64,000 nt of DNA from Pseudomonas sp. LB-090624 (GTDB lineage Bacteria > Pseudomonadota > Gammaproteobacteria > Pseudomonadales > Pseudomonadaceae). Under the pieces are notes generated by a model. It did no database searches, was not told the origin of the DNA, and saw only the letters and a list, made by a program, of their open reading frames with translations. A program made the translations under genes and the position numbers. The stretch is from the NCBI RefSeq assembly GCF_003205205.1, contig NZ_QJRL01000010.1:1-64000 (forward strand). Direction: 5' to 3'. This document shows positions 54,633-63,240 of this stretch, one piece after another (within the stretch, counting starts at the first letter, position 1; each line of letters starts with the position of its first letter).

Positions 54633-54893
54633 TCAGGGCTTTTCGAGCGCCCACAGATCGCTTTCGATGCTCTCGAACCGCTCCTTGAGGTGCAGCTGAA
54701 CATCGGCAATCGCCCTGTTGTAGTAAAGGGGTGCAATTTCTTTGCTGAACAGGTCAAGGACCTCGGCGACCTCGAACGACCCCAGCTCCAGCTCGAAACG
54801 GTCTTCGAGAAAGCGCTTGAGCGTGTGCAGCGCTTCGCGCTCCTGCTCGGGGGCCAGGGTGATGACCGGGGCCTTGGTCTTCGACCTGCTCAT
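54633..54893 (-). CDS. DUF2164 protein in the his operon
   Basis: 86 aa, acidic, mostly helical (VITLAPEQEREALHTLKRFLED, FELELGSFEVAEVLDLFSKEIAPLYYNRAI). It matches the short DUF2164 family. It starts one base before the hisH stop and ends 27 bases before hisA, so it is transcribed with them. This position is common in Pseudomonas; no function is known and histidine synthesis does not need it in other bacteria. Confidence 0.85.
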   Translation of the reverse strand: MSRSKTKAPVITLAPEQEREALHTLKRFLEDRFELELGSFEVAEVLDLFSKEIAPLYYNRAIADVQLHLKERFESIESDLWALEKP

Positions 54894-55532
54894 TTACCAG
54901 CGCCCGTCCCAGGCGACGAAGTTCTGCAGCAGCTGCAGGCCATGGGTATGGCTCTTCTCCGGGTGGAACTGCACGGCAAAGCGCGAGCCATCGGCCAGCG
55001 CCGCGGCGAAGTCGACGCCATAGTGGCCGCGGCCGACCACCTGGCCCGGCTTGCCGGCATTGATGTAGTAGCTGTGCACGAAATAGAAACGTGCGCGGTC
55101 AGGGATGTCATGCCACAGCGGGTGGTGGATGGTCTGGCTGACTTCGTTCCAGCCCATGTGCGGCACCTTCAGGTGCTCGCCGTCTTCTTGCAGGTCTTTG
55201 CCAAAGAAGCGCACCTGGCCCGGAAACAGGCCGATGCAGTCGACACCGGTGTTTTCTTCGCTGTGTTCGAGCAGCGCCTGCATACCCACGCAGATGCCGA
55301 GGAACGGGCGGTCCTGGCTGACTTCGCGCACCAGGCTGTCGAAGCCCAGGCGGCGGATTTCAGCCATGCAGTCGCGGATCGCGCCCACACCCGGGAACAC
55401 CACACGGTCGGCCTCGCGAATGACTGCGGCATCACTGGTGACCAGCACCTTGCCGGCACCTACGTGCTCAAGCGCCTTGGCCACCGAGTGCAGGTTGCCC
55501 ATGCCATAGTCGATTACGGCTACCGTCTGCAT
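54894..55532 (-). CDS. hisH: Imidazole glycerol phosphate synthase glutaminase subunit
   Basis: 212 aa class I amidotransferase: nucleophile Cys in [19 protein letters not shown] (about 84), and the His-Glu pair in [13 protein letters not shown] (about 194-196). Supplies ammonia to HisF. Its ATG follows the hisB stop directly (55532/55533). Confidence 0.96.
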   Translation of the reverse strand: MQTVAVIDYGMGNLHSVAKALEHVGAGKVLVTSDAAVIREADRVVFPGVGAIRDCMAEIRRLGFDSLVREVSQDRPFLGICVGMQALLEHSEENTGVDCIGLFPGQVRFFGKDLQEDGEHLKVPHMGWNEVSQTIHHPLWHDIPDRARFYFVHSYYINAGKPGQVVGRGHYGVDFAAALADGSRFAVQFHPEKSHTHGLQLLQNFVAWDGRW

Positions 55533-56126
55533 TTACAGGCACCCTTTGGTGGACGGCATCTGGCCGGCCATACGCTCGTCGAGGGTTACCGCCATGCGCA
55601 AGGCGCGGCCGAAAGCCTTGAACACGGTTTCGATCTGGTGGTGGGTGTTGTGGCCACGCAGGTTGTCGATGTGCAGGGTGACCAGGGCGTGGTTGACGAA
55701 GCCCTGGAAAAACTCCTGGAACAGGTCGACATCGAAGCCGCCGACGCTGGCACGGGTGTACGGCACATGCATCTGCAGGCCTGGGCGGCCGGAGAAGTCG
55801 ATGACCACGCGCGACAGCGCTTCGTCCAGCGGCACATAGGCGTGGCCGTAGCGGAAGATGCCTTTCTTGTCACCGATGGCCTGGGCGAAAGCCATGCCCA
55901 GGGTGATACCGACGTCTTCGACGGTATGGTGATCGTCGATATGCGTGTCACCCTTGCACTCGATATCCAGATCGATCAGGCCATGGCGGGCGATCTGGTC
56001 CAGCATGTGTTCAAGGAAAGGCACGCCGATATCGAATCGGGCCTTGCCACTGCCATCGAGGTTGATCGAGCACTTGACCTGGGTTTCCAGGGTATTGCGC
56101 TCGACGGAAGCCTTACGTTCGACCAT
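55533..56126 (-). CDS. hisB: Imidazoleglycerol-phosphate dehydratase
   Basis: 197 aa from the ATG at 56126 ([17 protein letters not shown]), the family start; the open frame extends to 56165. Mn-binding histidine motifs: [33 protein letters not shown] and [13 protein letters not shown]. It is the monofunctional form. First gene of the hisB-hisH-DUF2164-hisA-hisF group; the 223-base upstream gap carries its promoter. Confidence 0.96.
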   Translation of the reverse strand: MVERKASVERNTLETQVKCSINLDGSGKARFDIGVPFLEHMLDQIARHGLIDLDIECKGDTHIDDHHTVEDVGITLGMAFAQAIGDKKGIFRYGHAYVPLDEALSRVVIDFSGRPGLQMHVPYTRASVGGFDVDLFQEFFQGFVNHALVTLHIDNLRGHNTHHQIETVFKAFGRALRMAVTLDERMAGQMPSTKGCL

Positions 56127-56308
56127 CACCAGCTCCGCAAAATCATTGGGCGAAAAGGGTTCCATTATAGGCCCAGAACGCGCCAGCTTGAAACGCGGAT
56201 GACATATGGCAAAGCGAGGAATTACGCGGGCTGGATGCTGCTACAGGTCTATACAACCGCGTGATTGAGGCAGGCGCTCACCTGTGAAGGTGACCTGGTG
56301 TCACGAAC

Positions 56309-56327
56309 GGGGGCGCAAAGCGCCCCC
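56309..56327. terminator. Hairpin downstream of the MFS gene
   Basis: GGGGGCGC-AAA-GCGCCCCC, perfect 8-bp stem 23 bases beyond the MFS stop on the minus strand. Confidence 0.7.
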
Positions 56328-56349
56328 AATGGGCCATTCCAGGATTACA

Positions 56350-58011
56350 TCAATGGAACAGCACTGCCGTCTTCTGCAGGGTGATCCACACCCCCCAGGC
56401 CAACGGCACGACCACCACCGCCCAGGCCAGCAGCACCAGCGGCAGGCTGCCCGGCGCGGCTTTCCATTCCAGCGAGCGCGCCCCATCGGCGCCCTTGTCA
56501 TGGCTCAGCGCCCGCTCGGCCGCCAGTTCGGCATCGCTCATGAAATGCTTGTCGGCCACCGGCCGCACCAGCATGTTGCAGATAAAGCCCAGCACCAGCA
56601 GGCCAGCAAGGATGTACAGGGTCATGTCGTAAGCCGCTGCCCGCTCCACCCCTGCTGCCAACTGAGACTCGCGCAGGTAAGTGATCAACACCGGCCCCAG
56701 CACCCCCGCCGCTGCCCAGGCAGTCAGCAGGCGACCGTGAATGGCACCGACCATCTGCGTACCGAACAGGTCAGCCAGATACGCCGGCACGGTCGCGAAA
56801 CCGCCGCCATACATCGACAGAATGATGCAGAACGCCGCCACGAACAGTGCCACGTTACCCAGGTGCCCCATGTTCGGCACCAGGCTGTAAAGGCCAACGC
56901 CCAAGGCGAAGAAGGCGAAGTAGGTGTTCTTGCGGCCGATGTAATCCGAGAACGACGCCCAGAAGAACCGCCCACCGATGTTGAACAGGCTCAGCAGGCC
57001 GGTGAAGCCGGCGGCGATCGCGGCAATCTGCGCCAGCTGGGCAGCATTCAGCTGGCTGAAGGTCAGTTCGTTGCCCAGTAGCTTGCCGGCAAACACCTCC
57101 TGCAGCAGCGGCGACGCCATGCCGAGAATGCCGATGCCGGCCGACACGTTCAGGCACAGCACCAACCAGATCAGCGCAAACTGCGGGGTTTTCCACGCCA
57201 CGCTGACGTGCACATGGCGGTCGGTGACCATGGTGTTGCCGACTTTTTTCAGCGGGGCGGTCCAGCCTTCAGGCTTCCAGCCGGTCGGCGGTACGCGGTA
57301 GGCCAGAGCGCCGGCAGTCATGAACACGAAGTAAATCGCCGCCATGGCGACGAAGCTCTGCCACACGCCGACTTCGTGCGCGTTGCCAAAGTGCCCCATG
57401 AGCGCGGTCGCCAGCGGTGCACCCACCATGGCGCCGCCACCGAAGCCCATGATCGCCATGCCGGTGGCCATGCCACGTTTGTCCGGGAACCACTTGATCA
57501 GGGTCGACACTGGCGAGATATAGCCCAGGCCCAGCCCGATCCCGCCGATCACCCCAGAGCCCAGCCACATCAGCCACAGCTGGTGGGTTTTGACGCCAAC
57601 CGCGGAAATCAGCATGCCGCCACACCAGCAGAGGGCCGACACCAGGCCGGCCTTGCGCGGGCCGGCGTGCTCCAGCCAGCCGCCCAGCACGGCTGCCGAG
57701 CAGCCAAGGAAGACGAAGAACAAGGTGTAGATCCAGCTCAGCATGGAGATCGGCCAGTCGCACTCGGCGCTGAACATACGGGCCATGAAGCCCATGTCTG
57801 CGGCACAGGCGACCGGGGCGGTGATGCCCAGGGCTTGCGACAAAGGTAGCCAGAACACCGAAAAACCATAGGCCATGCCGATGCACAGGTGAATGGCCAG
57901 GGCGGCTGGCGGGACCAGCCAGCGATTGAAGCCCGGACGGGCGATGATGCGCTCCTTCGACAGGAAGCCTGGCGCACTGGCCAGGGTGCCCGTCGCGACG
58001 GTACTGCTCAT
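56350..58011 (-). CDS. MFS transporter, OFA (oxalate/formate antiporter-like) family
   Basis: 553 aa with about 12 membrane helices. OFA-type signatures: FLGCSAAVLGGWLEHAGPRK loop, GIGLGLGYISPVSTLIKWFP (helix 4-5) and KRGMATGMAIMGFGGGAMVG. The large central loop after helix 6 and a C-terminal cytoplasmic segment with two further helices at the end (SLPLVLLAWAVVVVPLAWGV) make it longer than a classical OFA protein. Substrate unknown; monocarboxylates are typical for the family. Start at 58011. No obvious link to the his genes. Confidence 0.83.
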   Translation of the reverse strand: MSSTVATGTLASAPGFLSKERIIARPGFNRWLVPPAALAIHLCIGMAYGFSVFWLPLSQALGITAPVACAADMGFMARMFSAECDWPISMLSWIYTLFFVFLGCSAAVLGGWLEHAGPRKAGLVSALCWCGGMLISAVGVKTHQLWLMWLGSGVIGGIGLGLGYISPVSTLIKWFPDKRGMATGMAIMGFGGGAMVGAPLATALMGHFGNAHEVGVWQSFVAMAAIYFVFMTAGALAYRVPPTGWKPEGWTAPLKKVGNTMVTDRHVHVSVAWKTPQFALIWLVLCLNVSAGIGILGMASPLLQEVFAGKLLGNELTFSQLNAAQLAQIAAIAAGFTGLLSLFNIGGRFFWASFSDYIGRKNTYFAFFALGVGLYSLVPNMGHLGNVALFVAAFCIILSMYGGGFATVPAYLADLFGTQMVGAIHGRLLTAWAAAGVLGPVLITYLRESQLAAGVERAAAYDMTLYILAGLLVLGFICNMLVRPVADKHFMSDAELAAERALSHDKGADGARSLEWKAAPGSLPLVLLAWAVVVVPLAWGVWITLQKTAVLFH

Positions 58012-58314
58012 GGGTGTGATCCTTTTTATAGGGAGGTGCAGGCAAAGCGGCGCAAGGGTAGCAGCATCATGTAGCGTGAAAGCAATCTGATATCGTTAAT
58101 TTTGGCTTGGCTGAAACGGTCCTGTTGCCTGTACTGGCCCCTAGCGCCCATACACCAAAACATTCGGAACAAGCCAAATCATGGCTGTCGAAAGCCGTAG
58201 CATCTGTTTCAAACGTAGGAAATGGCCTGTATCTCTAGTCGTATAAGCAGGCACAACCGCTGCGGCGTTATACTCTGCCGCCTGAATTCACTAACGGACT
58301 ACAAGGACTCGCCC
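58012..58314. other. Intergenic between the MFS gene and asmA
   Basis: 303 bases between divergent starts. It must hold both promoters; I see no hairpin, repeat or small gene. Confidence 0.5.
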
Positions 58315-60561
58315 ATGAAAGCGTTCGGCAAAATCCTGGGGCTGGGGCTTCTCGGGTTGCTGCTGATCATCGTGGCGCTGGGCTTCGCCCTGACCCACCT
58401 CTTCGATCCCAACGACTATAAAGACGAGATTCGCCAGCTGGCGCGCGACAAGGCACACGTCGAGCTGACCCTCAACGGCGACATCGGCTGGAGCCTGTTC
58501 CCGTGGCTGGGCCTGGAGCTGCACGAAGCCAGCATCGCCACCTTGACCAAACCCAAGGAGCCGTTCGCCGACCTGCAGATGCTCGGCCTTTCGGTACGCG
58601 TACTGCCGCTGCTGCGCCGCGAAGTACAGATGAGCGACGTGCGCGTCGAGGGCCTGAACCTGACCCTGGCACGTGACGAACAGGGCCATGGCAACTGGGA
58701 AGACATCGGCAAGCCGCTGCCCGCGCAGAGCGCTGGCACCGCCGACGCACCAGCCCAGGCACCTGCCGAGCAGAAGCCAGCCAGCGCCGATGGCAGCGAC
58801 CGCGCCGTCAAGCTGGACATCGACAGCCTGACCGTGAACAACGCCCGCGTGCAGTACACCGATGCCAAGACCGGCCAGAGCTACAGCGCCGAAAGCATCC
58901 AGCTCAGCACCGGCCCGGTTCACGAAGGCGCCAACATCCCGCTCAAGGCCAGCGCCTTCATCAGCGCCAGCCAGCCGAATATCAAGGCCCGCACCGAGCT
59001 GGCCGGCGAACTGCGCTTCGACCGCAAGCTCAAGCGCTACAACTTCGAAGACATGCGCCTGTCGGGCGAAACTTCGGGTGAGCCAACCGGCGGCAAGACC
59101 GTGACCTTCGCTGCCCAAGGCCAGTTGCTGGTCGACCTGGGCGCCAATGTCGCCTCGTGGAACGGCCTGAAAGTCTCGGCCAACCAGTTGCGCGCGCTCG
59201 GCGAGCTGAACCTGCGTGACCTGGACAAGGCGCCCCAGCTGAGCGGCGGCCTGTCCATCGCCCAGTTCAACCTGCGCACCTTCCTCGACAGCATCGGGCG
59301 CCCACTGCCGGCCACCAACGACCCAGCGGCCTTCGCCAGACTGGAGCTGGTCACCCGCCTGCAAGGTACGCCGAACAGCCTGGCGCTGGAGGACCTGGCG
59401 GTGAAGCTGGACGACAGCACTTTCAGTGGTCGCGTGGCGGTCGAAGACGTTGCCAAGCAGGCTTTGCGCCTGCAGCTTAAAGGCGACACCTTCGACGCCG
59501 ACCGCTATCTGCCGGCCAAGAGCGAAGAGGCCAAGGGCGCCACCGCTGCGCGCCAGGCCGAGGTCCAGCAACAGGAAGCCAGTGCGGTGGCCGGTGCCGG
59601 CAACTCGCCGCTGCCCAACGCCCCGACCCAAGTGGCCTGGAGCGACGACAAGCTGCTGCCGGTCGACCGCCTGCGCGCCCTCGACCTGCAGGCCGACCTG
59701 GCCTTCGGCGCGTTGACCGTGGACAAATTGCCGATCGAAGGTGCCCAGCTCAAGGCCGTGGGCCAGGGCGGCCTGTTGACCCTGCAAACCCTGCGCGGCG
59801 AGCTGTACAACGGCACCTTCGAAGCCAAGGGCACCGTGGACGTGCGCCCTGCCGTGCCGCAACTGGGGGTGAACACCAACATCCAGCGCGTGCCGGTTGA
59901 GCACTTCATCAAGACCGAAGGCAAGGAGCAGACACCACCGGTCAAGGGCCTGCTGACCCTGACCAGTGATCTGACAGCCACCGGCAACAGCCAGAAGGCA
60001 CTGGTCGACACCCTGAACGGCAGCGCAAACTTCACCATCAACGATGGCGTGCTGGTCAACGCCAACCTCGAGCAACAGCTTTGCCAGGCCATTGCCACAC
60101 TCAACCGCAAGGCCCTGAGCGGCGAACCACGCGGCAAGGACACACCGTTCCAGGAGCTGCGCGGCAGCCTGGTGGTACGCAACGGCGTCGCCAGCAACCC
60201 GGACCTCAAAGTGCGTATCCCGGGCCTGACCGTCAACGGCCATGGCGACCTCGACCTGCGTGTGCTGGGCATGGACTACAACATCGGCGTAATCGTCGAA
60301 GGCGACCAGCGCGCCATGCCGGACCCGGCCTGCCAGGTCAACGAACGCTTCGCCGGCGTCGAAGTGCCACTGCGCTGCCGCGGCCCACTGGAGCTGGGCG
60401 CCAAGGCCTGCCGCCTGGACCAGAGCGGCATGGGCAAGGTAGCAGCGAAACTGGCCGGCAACCGCCTGAAAGACAAGATCGACGAAAAGCTCGATGAAAA
60501 ACTTGGAGACAAAGTGAGCCCGGAAGTAAAAGACGCACTCAAGGGGCTGTTCAAGCGATGA
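58315..60561 (+). CDS. asmA: AsmA family protein
   Basis: 748 aa from the ATG at 58315, the first that gives the N-terminal anchor helix (MKAFGKILGLGLLGLLLIIV, about 5-27). N-terminal AsmA domain (DPNDYKDEIRQLARDKAHVELTLNGDIGW...), a Pro/Ala/Gln-rich linker near 140-165, and the C-terminal AsmA_2 domain (ATGNSQKALVDTLNGSANFTINDGVL...). Inner-membrane-anchored periplasmic protein of the lipid-transport-like AsmA group; affects outer membrane assembly. It overlaps mutY by four bases. Confidence 0.9.
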   Translation: MKAFGKILGLGLLGLLLIIVALGFALTHLFDPNDYKDEIRQLARDKAHVELTLNGDIGWSLFPWLGLELHEASIATLTKPKEPFADLQMLGLSVRVLPLLRREVQMSDVRVEGLNLTLARDEQGHGNWEDIGKPLPAQSAGTADAPAQAPAEQKPASADGSDRAVKLDIDSLTVNNARVQYTDAKTGQSYSAESIQLSTGPVHEGANIPLKASAFISASQPNIKARTELAGELRFDRKLKRYNFEDMRLSGETSGEPTGGKTVTFAAQGQLLVDLGANVASWNGLKVSANQLRALGELNLRDLDKAPQLSGGLSIAQFNLRTFLDSIGRPLPATNDPAAFARLELVTRLQGTPNSLALEDLAVKLDDSTFSGRVAVEDVAKQALRLQLKGDTFDADRYLPAKSEEAKGATAARQAEVQQQEASAVAGAGNSPLPNAPTQVAWSDDKLLPVDRLRALDLQADLAFGALTVDKLPIEGAQLKAVGQGGLLTLQTLRGELYNGTFEAKGTVDVRPAVPQLGVNTNIQRVPVEHFIKTEGKEQTPPVKGLLTLTSDLTATGNSQKALVDTLNGSANFTINDGVLVNANLEQQLCQAIATLNRKALSGEPRGKDTPFQELRGSLVVRNGVASNPDLKVRIPGLTVNGHGDLDLRVLGMDYNIGVIVEGDQRAMPDPACQVNERFAGVEVPLRCRGPLELGAKACRLDQSGMGKVAAKLAGNRLKDKIDEKLDEKLGDKVSPEVKDALKGLFKR

Positions 60562-61625
60562 GCCCCGAGCAGTTCTCCAGCGCTGTGCTGGACTGGTATG
60601 ACGAGCACGGCCGGCATGACCTGCCCTGGCAACAGGGCATCACCCCGTACCGGGTGTGGGTGTCGGAAATCATGTTGCAGCAGACCCAGGTCAGCACTGT
60701 GCTCAATTACTTCGACCGTTTCATGCAGGCCCTGCCGACCGTGCAGGCGCTGGCCGAAGCGCCGGAGGACGAAGTGCTGCACCTGTGGACGGGCCTGGGC
60801 TACTACACCCGCGCCCGCAACCTGCAAAAGGCCGCCAAGATCGTGGTCGCACAACATGGTGGCGAGTTCCCCCGCAGTGTCGAGCAGCTCACCGAGCTGC
60901 CTGGCATTGGCCGCTCCACCGCCGGCGCCATCGCCAGCATCAGCATGGGCATCCGCGCACCGATCCTGGACGGCAACGTCAAGCGCGTGCTGGCTCGCTA
61001 CACGGCCCAGGCCGGCTACCCCGGCGAGCCCAAGGTGGCCAACCAGCTGTGGGCTACGGCCGAGCGTTTTACCCCGCAACAGCGCGCCAACCACTACACC
61101 CAGGCCATGATGGACATGGGCGCCACGCTGTGCACCCGCAGCAAGCCCAGTTGCCTGATCTGCCCATTGCAGCGTGGCTGCGAGGCCCACCTGCACGGCG
61201 AAGAAACCCGCTACCCCGAGCCCAAGCCGCGCAAGGCGCTGCCGCAACGGCGCACATTGATGCCACTGCTGGCCAACCACGACGGTGCCATCCTGCTTTA
61301 TCGACGCCCCTCCAGCGGCCTTTGGGGGGGCTTGTGGAGCCTGCCGGAACTGGACGACATCGCCCAGCTCGACGACTTGGCCTACCAGCACGGCCTGCGC
61401 CTGGCTGGCAGCCGCGCCATGGACGGCCTGACCCATACCTTCAGCCACTTCCAGCTGGCGATCGAGCCCTGGCTGGTGCGCGTCGACCCCCTTGGCGAGC
61501 ACGTGACCGAGGCCGACTGGCTCTGGTATAACCTCGCCACCCCGCCGCGCCTGGGCCTTGCTGCCCCGGTGAAAAAGCTGCTCAAACGCGCGGCCGACGA
61601 ACTGACCGCAGGAGACGCCCGATGA
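60558..61625 (+). CDS. mutY: Adenine DNA glycosylase
   Basis: 355 aa. Helix-hairpin-helix [14 protein letters not shown] with the catalytic aspartate in ILDGNVKRV, [4Fe-4S] ligands C-x6-C-x2-C-x5-C ([17 protein letters not shown]), and a C-terminal NUDIX-like 8-oxoG recognition domain ([17 protein letters not shown]). Removes A opposite 8-oxoG. ATGA overlaps on both sides link asmA, mutY and yggX in one transcript. Confidence 0.96.
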   Translation: MSPEQFSSAVLDWYDEHGRHDLPWQQGITPYRVWVSEIMLQQTQVSTVLNYFDRFMQALPTVQALAEAPEDEVLHLWTGLGYYTRARNLQKAAKIVVAQHGGEFPRSVEQLTELPGIGRSTAGAIASISMGIRAPILDGNVKRVLARYTAQAGYPGEPKVANQLWATAERFTPQQRANHYTQAMMDMGATLCTRSKPSCLICPLQRGCEAHLHGEETRYPEPKPRKALPQRRTLMPLLANHDGAILLYRRPSSGLWGGLWSLPELDDIAQLDDLAYQHGLRLAGSRAMDGLTHTFSHFQLAIEPWLVRVDPLGEHVTEADWLWYNLATPPRLGLAAPVKKLLKRAADELTAGDAR

Positions 61626-61894
61626 CCCGCACCGTGATGTGCCGCAAATACAAAGAAGAACTGCCAGGCCTGGAGCGCCCGCCCTACCCCGGCGCCAAGG
61701 GCCAGGACATCTTCGACCACATCTCGCAGAAGGCCTGGGCCGACTGGCAGAAGCACCAGACCATGCTGATCAACGAAAAGCGCCTGAACATGATGAATGC
61801 AGAGGACCGCAAATTCCTGCAGGCCGAGATGGACAAGTTCTTCGCTGGCGAAGAGTACGCGCAGGCGGAAGGCTACGTTCCCCCGTCGGAATGA
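61622..61894 (+). CDS. yggX: Fe(2+)-trafficking protein YggX
   Basis: 90 aa, starts [20 protein letters not shown] with the conserved Cys7, and contains the family block [20 protein letters not shown]. Protects iron-sulfur clusters against oxidation; MutY upstream is itself an iron-sulfur enzyme. Overlaps mutY by four bases. Confidence 0.95.
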   Translation: MTRTVMCRKYKEELPGLERPPYPGAKGQDIFDHISQKAWADWQKHQTMLINEKRLNMMNAEDRKFLQAEMDKFFAGEEYAQAEGYVPPSE

Positions 61895-61945
61895 CCCTAC
61901 GGAACGTAAGCGACGGAATTAATTTAAAATTTTTTCAAAAAGTCG

Positions 61946-61974
61946 TTGACGGACCGTCAGAAAATCTATTTAAT
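61946..61974 (+). promoter_or_regulatory. Promoter of tRNA-Phe
   Basis: TTGACG (61946-61951), 17-base spacer, TTTAAT (61969-61974), followed by a GC-rich discriminator and the tRNA ten bases on. Good sigma-70 match in an AT-rich stretch. Confidence 0.75.
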
Positions 61975-61984
61975 TCACCTCGTC

Positions 61985-62060
61985 GCCCAGATAGCTCAGT
62001 CGGTAGAGCAGAGGATTGAAAATCCTCGTGTCGGCGGTTCGACTCCGTCTCTGGGCACCA
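61985..62060 (+). tRNA. tRNA-Phe (GAA)
   Basis: 76 bases, beginning GCCCAGATAGCTCAGTCGGT and ending in encoded CCA. Acceptor GCCCAGA pairs with TCTGGGC; anticodon stem-loop GAGGATTGAAAATCCTC places GAA in the anticodon; T arm GGCGGTTCGACTCCGTC fits. Confidence 0.96.
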
Positions 62061-62100
62061 CCTTCAAGCTTCTGGTGGTTGCAAAGTTACCCGAAGCGAC

Positions 62101-62135
62101 AACAAGAAACCCGCCTAGTGCGGGTTTTTTGTTGT
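62101..62135 (+). terminator. Rho-independent terminator after tRNA-Phe
   Basis: AAACCCGC-CTAGT-GCGGGTTT with a T6 run; flanking AACAAG/GTTGTT extends the stem, so it may work both ways. Confidence 0.85.
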
Positions 62136-62213
62136 CTGTGATTTTTGACCTCAGGCGGTTTGGAAGAACGAAATCGAGAAACCCGCAGCCATACGCAGAC
62201 TGCGGGTCGAGCC

Positions 62214-62441
62214 TTACTCGTCCGACATGGAACGAAGATGCTCGAATGCGTCCTCGGTCATGTGCCCCAGGTAAGAAACGCTGTGTAGCTGGAACTCGCC
62301 GTGTGCCTTGCTTTTTTCGATAATTGCGGCGATGTCAGCCTTGGTGATCCGCTGCTCGTCGCAACCGGCGAAACCGGTTGGGTAGTAAACATTGCCGTCA
62401 GCCCTATAGCCGTAAAGGGTTATCAGGTAAAAGTACTTCAT
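62214..62441 (-). CDS. Hypothetical protein, 75 aa
   Basis: From the ATG at 62441 (MKYFYLITLYGYRADGNVYY) with AAAGGAG upstream. Tyr-rich N-terminal strand region, then ITKADIAAIIEKSKAHGEFQ and the end HLRSMSDE. Cytosolic, no domain recognised. The frame opens far upstream at 62825 but only the start at 62441 has a ribosome site. It lies between two terminators and is probably transcribed alone. Confidence 0.65.
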   Translation of the reverse strand: MKYFYLITLYGYRADGNVYYPTGFAGCDEQRITKADIAAIIEKSKAHGEFQLHSVSYLGHMTEDAFEHLRSMSDE

Positions 62442-62682
62442 GGCTGCTCCTTTGTAGCGCAAACGTGCGCACCCTTCACAAACGCCGAATTGGCGCAGTG
62501 ACAAACTGCCTGCCAACATGGCGGGCAGCGGGAGACAAGCTACGCAGGGCCTACGGTCAGCATAATCGGGATATCTATCCCACAGACCTCTCACCCAACT
62601 GCAGCGCACAGGCGCCCTGCTTGGGTTTATCGGGCAATTGCGCTTCAATACGCGCACTTTCAGACACACCCAAGGATTCCCC

Positions 62683-63129
62683 ATGGCCACCCCTACCAAG
62701 CAACAGAAACGCGCCAAGCGCGCCGCCAGCAAGGCCAAGCAGAACCGCATGGTACGCAGCGGCCAAGCGGTCAAGGCCAGCGCCGGCGACAGCGCCAGCG
62801 TCGAGCAGGTGTACAACAAAGCCATGGAGTCGGGCAGCTACGACGCGATGTTCAACAAAATGAAGGAAGCCCAGGAAAGCGGCGGGCTGGTACCGATGAT
62901 TTCGGTGTTCCTGGTGGACCCGCTACTGGCCTTGGTGCTCAAGGGGCACAAGGAAGAGCACGCTACCGACTACATCGTGCTGGTGTTCAACGCCTACCGC
63001 AAATGGCTGGACGGCGCCGACGAAGAGGCCACCATGGCCTGGCTGGAAAGCGATGAGTTCCAAAATGCCTATATCACCGCTTCCGAGCTGGTGGCCAAGC
63101 AGCAGCAACAACAGAAGCAGTTTGGCTAA
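62683..63129 (+). CDS. Conserved hypothetical protein, 148 aa
   Basis: From the ATG at 62683 (MATPTKQQKRAKRAASKAKQ). The first ~30 residues are very basic (Lys/Arg/Ala), like a ribosomal or nucleic-acid-binding tail; the rest is helical (FNKMKEAQESGGLVPMISVF, YIVLVFNAYRKWLDGADEEA) and it ends VAKQQQQQKQFG. No signal peptide. No function assigned; binding of nucleic acid is only suggested by the tail. A terminator follows at 63187. Confidence 0.75.
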   Translation: MATPTKQQKRAKRAASKAKQNRMVRSGQAVKASAGDSASVEQVYNKAMESGSYDAMFNKMKEAQESGGLVPMISVFLVDPLLALVLKGHKEEHATDYIVLVFNAYRKWLDGADEEATMAWLESDEFQNAYITASELVAKQQQQQKQFG

Positions 63130-63186
63130 TAGGGCCGGTAACCTGTACCGGCCTCTCGCAGGCCCCACAGGGCCAGTACAGGCAAC

Positions 63187-63222
63187 AAAAAAGGCCGCAC
63201 CCCTCACAGGGCGCGGCCTTTT
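63187..63222. terminator. Bidirectional terminator
   Basis: AAAAAAGGCCGC and GCGGCCTTTT arms around a 14-base loop, between the convergent 148-aa gene and the permease gene. Confidence 0.85.
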
Positions 63223-63240
63223 CATTTCAGCTAGCGTGGA

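Noticed and set aside
54633..54893. DUF2164 gene as a foreign insertion in the his operon
   Set aside because: Spacing is tight, composition is like its neighbours, and this arrangement is common in Pseudomonas.
61985..62060. tRNA-Phe as an integration site for an island
   Set aside because: No duplicated tRNA 3' end, integrase or foreign block next to it; both sides are ordinary chromosome genes.
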